The translations under genes were made by a program, and so were the position numbers. A model generated the notes under the pieces. The model was not told the DNA's origin, did no database searches, and saw only the letters and a program-made list of their open reading frames with translations. From Haloferax sp046557615 (GTDB lineage: Archaea; Halobacteriota; Halobacteria; Halobacteriales; Haloferacaceae), in NCBI RefSeq assembly GCF_046557615.1, contig NZ_JBKIII010000001.1, positions 496,001 through 560,000 of the forward strand: a stretch of 64,000 nucleotides of DNA. The letters are read 5' to 3'. Of the stretch, positions 60,269 to 64,000 are shown piece by piece (position 1 is the stretch's first letter; each line of letters opens with the position of its first letter).

Positions 60269-61452
60269 ACCTCGACGTACGGTCGCTCCGAACGTTCAGC
60301 CGTCTCGCACACTCCGGCGCCGAAAAGGCAGCAGGCTCGCTGACCACACTCGCCGGAATCGACACGTACGTCAACGTCACGAAAGTCGAACTTAGTACGA
60401 AACAAGACGTCGAACAGGATTTCGATGAACACGACCTCGTCAGTGTTCACATCGGGTTCAGTGGTGGACTGGATGGGCAAACCATCCTCACCTTTTCTCC
60501 CGCATCGGCCGAGCGATTGGTCGAAGCGTTGGTTCCCGGTGCTGAAGCCCAACCCGGGGATGAACTCGCAACGAGCAGTCTGAAAGAAGTTGCCAACATC
60601 ATGCTTGGTGGGTTCATCGACGGGTGGGCCGATTACCTCGATACCAGTATCGACATCACGACGCCGACCTACATCGACGAAGCCAACGACAATCCACTGT
60701 CAGGCCTCGATGCCAACACCATCGAACACGACGAGAGCGACGACGAACACATCCTCGTCTTTCGGAATCAACTCGAAGCGGCAGACGATGCCATCGGGTT
60801 CGCACTCTACATGGTTCCATCGACAGAGTCCATCGAGACCATCGTCGAAGCGAGCGGCAACGACGACGAACTCCCTGTCGAGTCGTTTGCAGCCTTCTCG
60901 GAGATGATTTCCGACGGGGCGAACCAGGCATCCGAAGACATCACTGCGATGACGGGCATCGACACGACTGTCGAAGTGAGCCGCCTGAGTTTCGTGCCGA
61001 TAGAGGGAGTTCCCATGTCGTTAACTGATGGCGTCCGCCGCGGTGTCGTCCTCGAATTTATGGGCGTCCCAAGCGGGTATATCGCCATCTTGTTCGACGA
61101 ACCGTCGGCCGACAGCATCGCAAGCGCACTGCTTCCGGGCATGGAAGGTGACGAAGCGATGCGACAGAGCGCAATCCAAGAGATTGGCAACATCGTGACC
61201 TCTGGATTCCTCGATGGCTGGGCAAATGCGCTCGAAACGACCATCGACATCTCGCCACCGACGCACGTTCACGACCTTGGGTCTGCAATCATCGACCCGC
61301 TGGCAACCGAACTCGCGATGTCGCAAGAGTACGCGTTCCTCATCGATTCGACCATCCGAACGTCGAACGACGAGTTCACCTGCGACATCTACGCACTTCC
61401 TGACGAGGCCGAGTTGCGCAAGGCGCTCGAACAACTCTCACCTGCGGTCTAA
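60265..61452 (+). CDS. cheC: Duplicated CheC phosphatase
   Basis: 395 residues, about twice a typical CheC. Each half has one good phosphatase motif (S/A...E..N then about 22 residues to P): SSLKEVANIMLGGFIDGWAD in the first half and AIQEIGNIVTSGFLDGWANA in the second. The matching other motif in each half is degenerate (AHSGAEKAAGSLTTLA; FSEMISDGANQASEDI). CheC removes phosphate from CheY-P and pairs with CheD. The overlap with cheY (ATGA) means the enzyme is made with its substrate. The fused form may have two active sites. Confidence 0.93.
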   Translation: MNLDVRSLRTFSRLAHSGAEKAAGSLTTLAGIDTYVNVTKVELSTKQDVEQDFDEHDLVSVHIGFSGGLDGQTILTFSPASAERLVEALVPGAEAQPGDELATSSLKEVANIMLGGFIDGWADYLDTSIDITTPTYIDEANDNPLSGLDANTIEHDESDDEHILVFRNQLEAADDAIGFALYMVPSTESIETIVEASGNDDELPVESFAAFSEMISDGANQASEDITAMTGIDTTVEVSRLSFVPIEGVPMSLTDGVRRGVVLEFMGVPSGYIAILFDEPSADSIASALLPGMEGDEAMRQSAIQEIGNIVTSGFLDGWANALETTIDISPPTHVHDLGSAIIDPLATELAMSQEYAFLIDSTIRTSNDEFTCDIYALPDEAELRKALEQLSPAV

Positions 61453-61476
61453 CTCAGCCGCGGAGGACCCTTCGCA

Positions 61477-61986
61477 ATGCAAATCTACACAACGGACACT
61501 TCAGACGCAACCCCGGCTCGAATCAAAGTCGGTATCGCAGATTTCGCCGTCGGGACCGATAGTGCTGTGCTAACGACGAGTGGTCTCGGCTCTTGTATCG
61601 GCGTCGTCCTCTATGACGCCGATGCTGGGGTCGCCGGACTCGCTCACGCGATGCTCCCAACAGCGGAAGATGCGTCCAACCCAGCGAAGTTTGCAGATAC
61701 GGGAATCACGTCACTCCTCTCAGAGATGAAGTCGCACGGTGCTGACCCATCTCGTGTCGTCGCAAAACTCGCAGGTGGAAGCACGATGTTCGACTTCGCT
61801 GCGACAGACGGTGGCAAGAGCATCGGCGAGCGAAACGCCGACTCTGCACGCCACACACTATCTGAGTTGGATATCGATATCGTCGCCGAAGACGTCGGCG
61901 GGTCGCACGGCCGGTCGCTCGAACTCGATGTGGAAACTGGAACCCTCTCGATTCGGAGTGCGAAAAGCGGAAAGTACGACATCTGA
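61477..61986 (+). CDS. cheD: Chemoreceptor glutamine deamidase CheD
   Basis: 169 residues. The catalytic Cys C40 and His H57 are in TSGLGSCIGVVLYDADAG and AGLAHAMLPTA. The rest (KLAGGSTMFDFAATDGGKSI, IGERNADSARHTLSELDIDI) matches the family. CheD deamidates receptor glutamines and stimulates CheC. GGAGG lies about 15 bases upstream; it starts 24 bases after cheC and probably shares its transcript. Confidence 0.96.
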   Translation: MQIYTTDTSDATPARIKVGIADFAVGTDSAVLTTSGLGSCIGVVLYDADAGVAGLAHAMLPTAEDASNPAKFADTGITSLLSEMKSHGADPSRVVAKLAGGSTMFDFAATDGGKSIGERNADSARHTLSELDIDIVAEDVGGSHGRSLELDVETGTLSIRSAKSGKYDI

Positions 61987-62243
61987 TTCGCTGACTTGCT
62001 CTTTCGTTCGTAATCGAGATTGCTCTCGACGGCGTTACAACTCGTCATCTGAGAGACCGTCATCGACCGTCTGAGACTCCCTGATATCAATTATGATACC
62101 AGCTCGCGTAGTTTTATGTCACCGCCTTCGAATCTCAGAACCAATACGGTACGATACACGCGTGTGACACACCGGTCGGCGTTCTCCGCCGCCCACTCCG
62201 AGTCGGGGGACTCGGGGAGTCGTGCCGTCTCAACGAGGATATC

Positions 62244-62747
62244 ATGCATTTGGACCCGGATGACTACGATCCAGACGAACTTCGACGCATCGCCCGCGAC
62301 GCCGCCGGCTTTCGGAACGGGAACCTCTCTCGATTCGAGGACCGAGGACCGTTCCGGTTCGACAACCCGCTGTACGACACCGGCCGAGGCTCTGCGTCGG
62401 AAGCACTCCGGTCGAGCCAACTCGAACACCTACTGGTACACCAATCAGGCCGCGACAGTGACACGACCGTCCAGAAACCATATCTTCGGTCGCTCCCGGA
62501 CAAGTACGGCGCAGAACGCGTCGTCTTCGACTGGCTCGAATTCCTCGTCTTGAAAGGCGGATTCAAGCGAGCGATGGATGCACTTCGATACTATCAGTCG
62601 GTCGATTGGCTGACCGCAGATGTCGAAGAGACCCTTCGAAACTACTTGCTCGGCTTCTCTGCGGACGTCGAGGACGCAGACGAACTCGACGTCGATGACC
62701 ACTTGCTGAGTCTCGTCTACATCGCACGACTCGCATCGATGGTCTAA
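62244..62747 (+). CDS. arlD: Stand-alone ArlD/E-domain protein
   Basis: 167 residues. Residues 76-167 match the archaellum D/E domain of ArlCE: PYLRSLPDKYGAERVVFDWL and FKRAMDALRYYQSVDWLTAD align with the C-terminal part of that protein. The first 75 residues are a polar lead with DPDELRRIARDAAGF. Haloferax carries separate ArlD copies of this kind. It would join the switch complex with ArlCE. It is separated from the motor operon by archaellins and chemotaxis genes, and is followed by the actin-like gene. Confidence 0.85.
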   Translation: MHLDPDDYDPDELRRIARDAAGFRNGNLSRFEDRGPFRFDNPLYDTGRGSASEALRSSQLEHLLVHQSGRDSDTTVQKPYLRSLPDKYGAERVVFDWLEFLVLKGGFKRAMDALRYYQSVDWLTADVEETLRNYLLGFSADVEDADELDVDDHLLSLVYIARLASMV

Positions 62748-62850
62748 TCGTCGTCTCGGGTTACAAACACCCTCGTGAATTTTATTTCAACTATCGTATG
62801 TGAGAGAATTCACCGATACAACTTTGATATCTGCTTATTTGTCATATTAT

Positions 62851-63936
62851 ATGGCAGATGTTGACGGAGATGATGGGGGCGGGAAAGATGCAGACGGTCC
62901 TGTTCCAATTGGTGTGAAACTCGGGAGTACCAGAACGGTACTGGCATATCCAGACGGTGACGGTAGTATCGAGACTGCACGGACCCTCACCTGCCTTGCG
63001 ACGTACGAAGACCCAACTACTGGCGACGAGCAGGTCCTCTACGGCGACGAAGCAGCACAGCAGTATCCCGAGGCAGTCGAGTTCATGCTTCGCTCGGGGC
63101 TTCCAGAAGACGAACGTCGCGCCGAGTTGGTCGGACAGTTTTTCGAAGAACTCTGTGAGAACCACGACCTCCCGCCCGAGAGCGGCGTCGTCTACGCGAT
63201 TCCGACCATCGGCGACGAACAAGGTCTCGCAAATCTCAACGCCGTTCTCGAAGAAAGTGCGATTGGCCACGCTTTCGTCAGAAGCCTCCCCGAATCGCTC
63301 TGTGGGTCGCTTCCCGCGATGGGAGAGGGAATGGACGCAATCGACGAAACCTTCGTCGCCGTCAACCTCGGTGCGACAAGCCTCGAATCCTGTGCGTACC
63401 ACCAGGGCGAGCAACTCGCTCCGTTCGTCTCGAGAGCAGTCACCGGCAACGACGTCGATAGCCGAATCGCAAACACCATCGAAGAAGAGACACAGGGTCG
63501 TGTCACCATCGATACGACGACTGCCCGTGAGTACAAGGAAACGCACGCGGATTTCGACTCCTTCGAGCCAGTCACCGACACCATTCAGCAACCCGGTGGC
63601 GGGTCTCACGAGTTCACTATCGAACGCAGCGTGATGGAACCACTCGACGAGTATCTCGATTCGGTCGTCGACGAACTCGCCAACAACTTCCTGTCACAGT
63701 TGGCGAGCGCCTACATGAAGCCATACCAACTCGCGCTCTCTCGCCCCCTCGTCGTGACGGGCGGAATGGCGTGCATCCCGGGCATCGTCGACGAGTTCGA
63801 AGACCGCTTGTGCGACGAACTCGGACGAGATGTCACGGTAGTTACGGCTGACCGACCGGACCTCGCCGCAGCACAAGGAGCCCACAGAATCGCAAGTCAA
63901 CTGGTCGATTTGTCCTGCGTACCCGACGCCCGGTAG
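62851..63936 (+). CDS. Actin/Hsp70-fold ATPase protein next to the motility locus
   Basis: 361 residues from ATG 62851, with an AT-rich box (TTTGATATC) about 25 bases before it. The first phosphate loop reads VPIGVKLGSTRTVLAYPDG, phosphate 2 VAVNLGATSLESCAYHQG, and the adenosine loop LVVTGGMACIPGIVDEFE, the order of actin/MreB/Hsp70 proteins. The usual acidic residues in phosphate 1 and 2 are replaced by K and N, so hydrolysis may be weak. Haloarchaeal actins known from work in Halobacterium and Haloferax (salactin, volactin) are in this superfamily; I cannot tell which, if either, this corresponds to. A role in placing the archaellum or signalling cluster is speculative. Confidence 0.7.
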   Translation: MADVDGDDGGGKDADGPVPIGVKLGSTRTVLAYPDGDGSIETARTLTCLATYEDPTTGDEQVLYGDEAAQQYPEAVEFMLRSGLPEDERRAELVGQFFEELCENHDLPPESGVVYAIPTIGDEQGLANLNAVLEESAIGHAFVRSLPESLCGSLPAMGEGMDAIDETFVAVNLGATSLESCAYHQGEQLAPFVSRAVTGNDVDSRIANTIEEETQGRVTIDTTTAREYKETHADFDSFEPVTDTIQQPGGGSHEFTIERSVMEPLDEYLDSVVDELANNFLSQLASAYMKPYQLALSRPLVVTGGMACIPGIVDEFEDRLCDELGRDVTVVTADRPDLAAAQGAHRIASQLVDLSCVPDAR

Positions 63937-63947
63937 TCGAACCGGCC

Positions 63948-64000
63948 TCACTCTGCCCGAGATTCTGATTCGACAGATTCCGCCGATGAGCGTGGTTGAT
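63948..64000 (-). CDS. C-terminal end of a gene cut by the right edge
   Basis: A minus-strand open frame ends at a TGA at 63948-63950 and reads back into the edge as QPRSSAESVESESRAE, an acidic Ser/Glu-rich tail typical of haloarchaeal proteins. Too short to identify; a chemoreceptor tail is only one guess from position. Confidence 0.35.
   Translation of the reverse strand, partial: QPRSSAESVESESRAE

Noticed and set aside
1..64000. tRNA, rRNA, CRISPR arrays and inteins
   Set aside because: Gaps were read for cloverleaf-like or repeat-spacer structure and none was found; no gene looked interrupted by an intein.

Overview
The window is haloarchaeal chromosome, most likely Haloferax or a close relative. 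The proteins are strongly acidic, codon use is GC-rich, promoters look archaeal (AT-rich TATA boxes about 25-30 bases before start codons, implying leaderless mRNAs), several exported proteins carry twin-arginine plus lipobox signals, and there is a haloarchaeal archaellum/chemotaxis locus. I saw no rRNA, tRNA, CRISPR array or intact insertion sequence. The calls rest on reading motifs and protein sequences by eye; no database search was possible.

Left part (1-8.0 kb): a possible CHAT-protease module (small hydrophobic peptide, CHAT protein, degenerate RecA/KaiC-like protein), then a universal stress protein, an aminotransferase coupled to an Lrp/AsnC regulator, a VOC-family protein, a small membrane protein and an NhaC antiporter. 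At 8.2-15.8 kb six tightly coupled genes (two membrane von Willebrand A proteins, a membrane-anchored coiled coil, a membrane protein, a MoxR ATPase and a DUF58 protein) form one MoxR/Bat-type operon. At 15.8-22.6 kb are transporters, a redoxin, a His-rich protein, a short low-GC patch with an orphan lipoprotein, an RNA-binding protein and a NUDIX hydrolase.

At 22.7-28.1 kb exported redox and metal proteins cluster: a DsbA-like protein, TlpA plus CcdA, a Dyp-peroxidase-like Tat protein, SCO1 and a P19-like lipoprotein. This suggests extracytoplasmic thiol/heme/copper handling. At 28-42.7 kb is a mixed housekeeping region: MFS and NCS2 transporters, aldo/keto reductase, bactofilin-like membrane protein, acyl-CoA synthetase, DDAH-like amidinohydrolase, photolyase-related Fe-S flavoprotein, cold shock protein, AhpD-like protein, DUF457 protein and MscS channel.

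At 42.7-64 kb is the motility and chemotaxis locus. cheW is divergent from a small new ORF followed by cheB-cheA-cheR-cheF. Facing these on the minus strand is the archaellum motor operon arlCE-F-G-H-I-J plus a second cheF. A KaiC-like gene (cirA-like) is divergent from arlCE. Two archaellin genes (arlA1, arlA2) and a winged-helix gene lie next to it. Then come a DUF7500-like gene, cheY-cheC-cheD, a stand-alone ArlD/E-domain gene and an actin-fold ATPase. Receptor signals would pass through CheW/CheA to CheY; the CheF proteins would link CheY to the motor (ArlCDE-H-I-J); CheB, CheR, CheC and CheD would handle adaptation and dephosphorylation. No complete receptor gene is present, though a minus-strand gene is cut off at the right edge.
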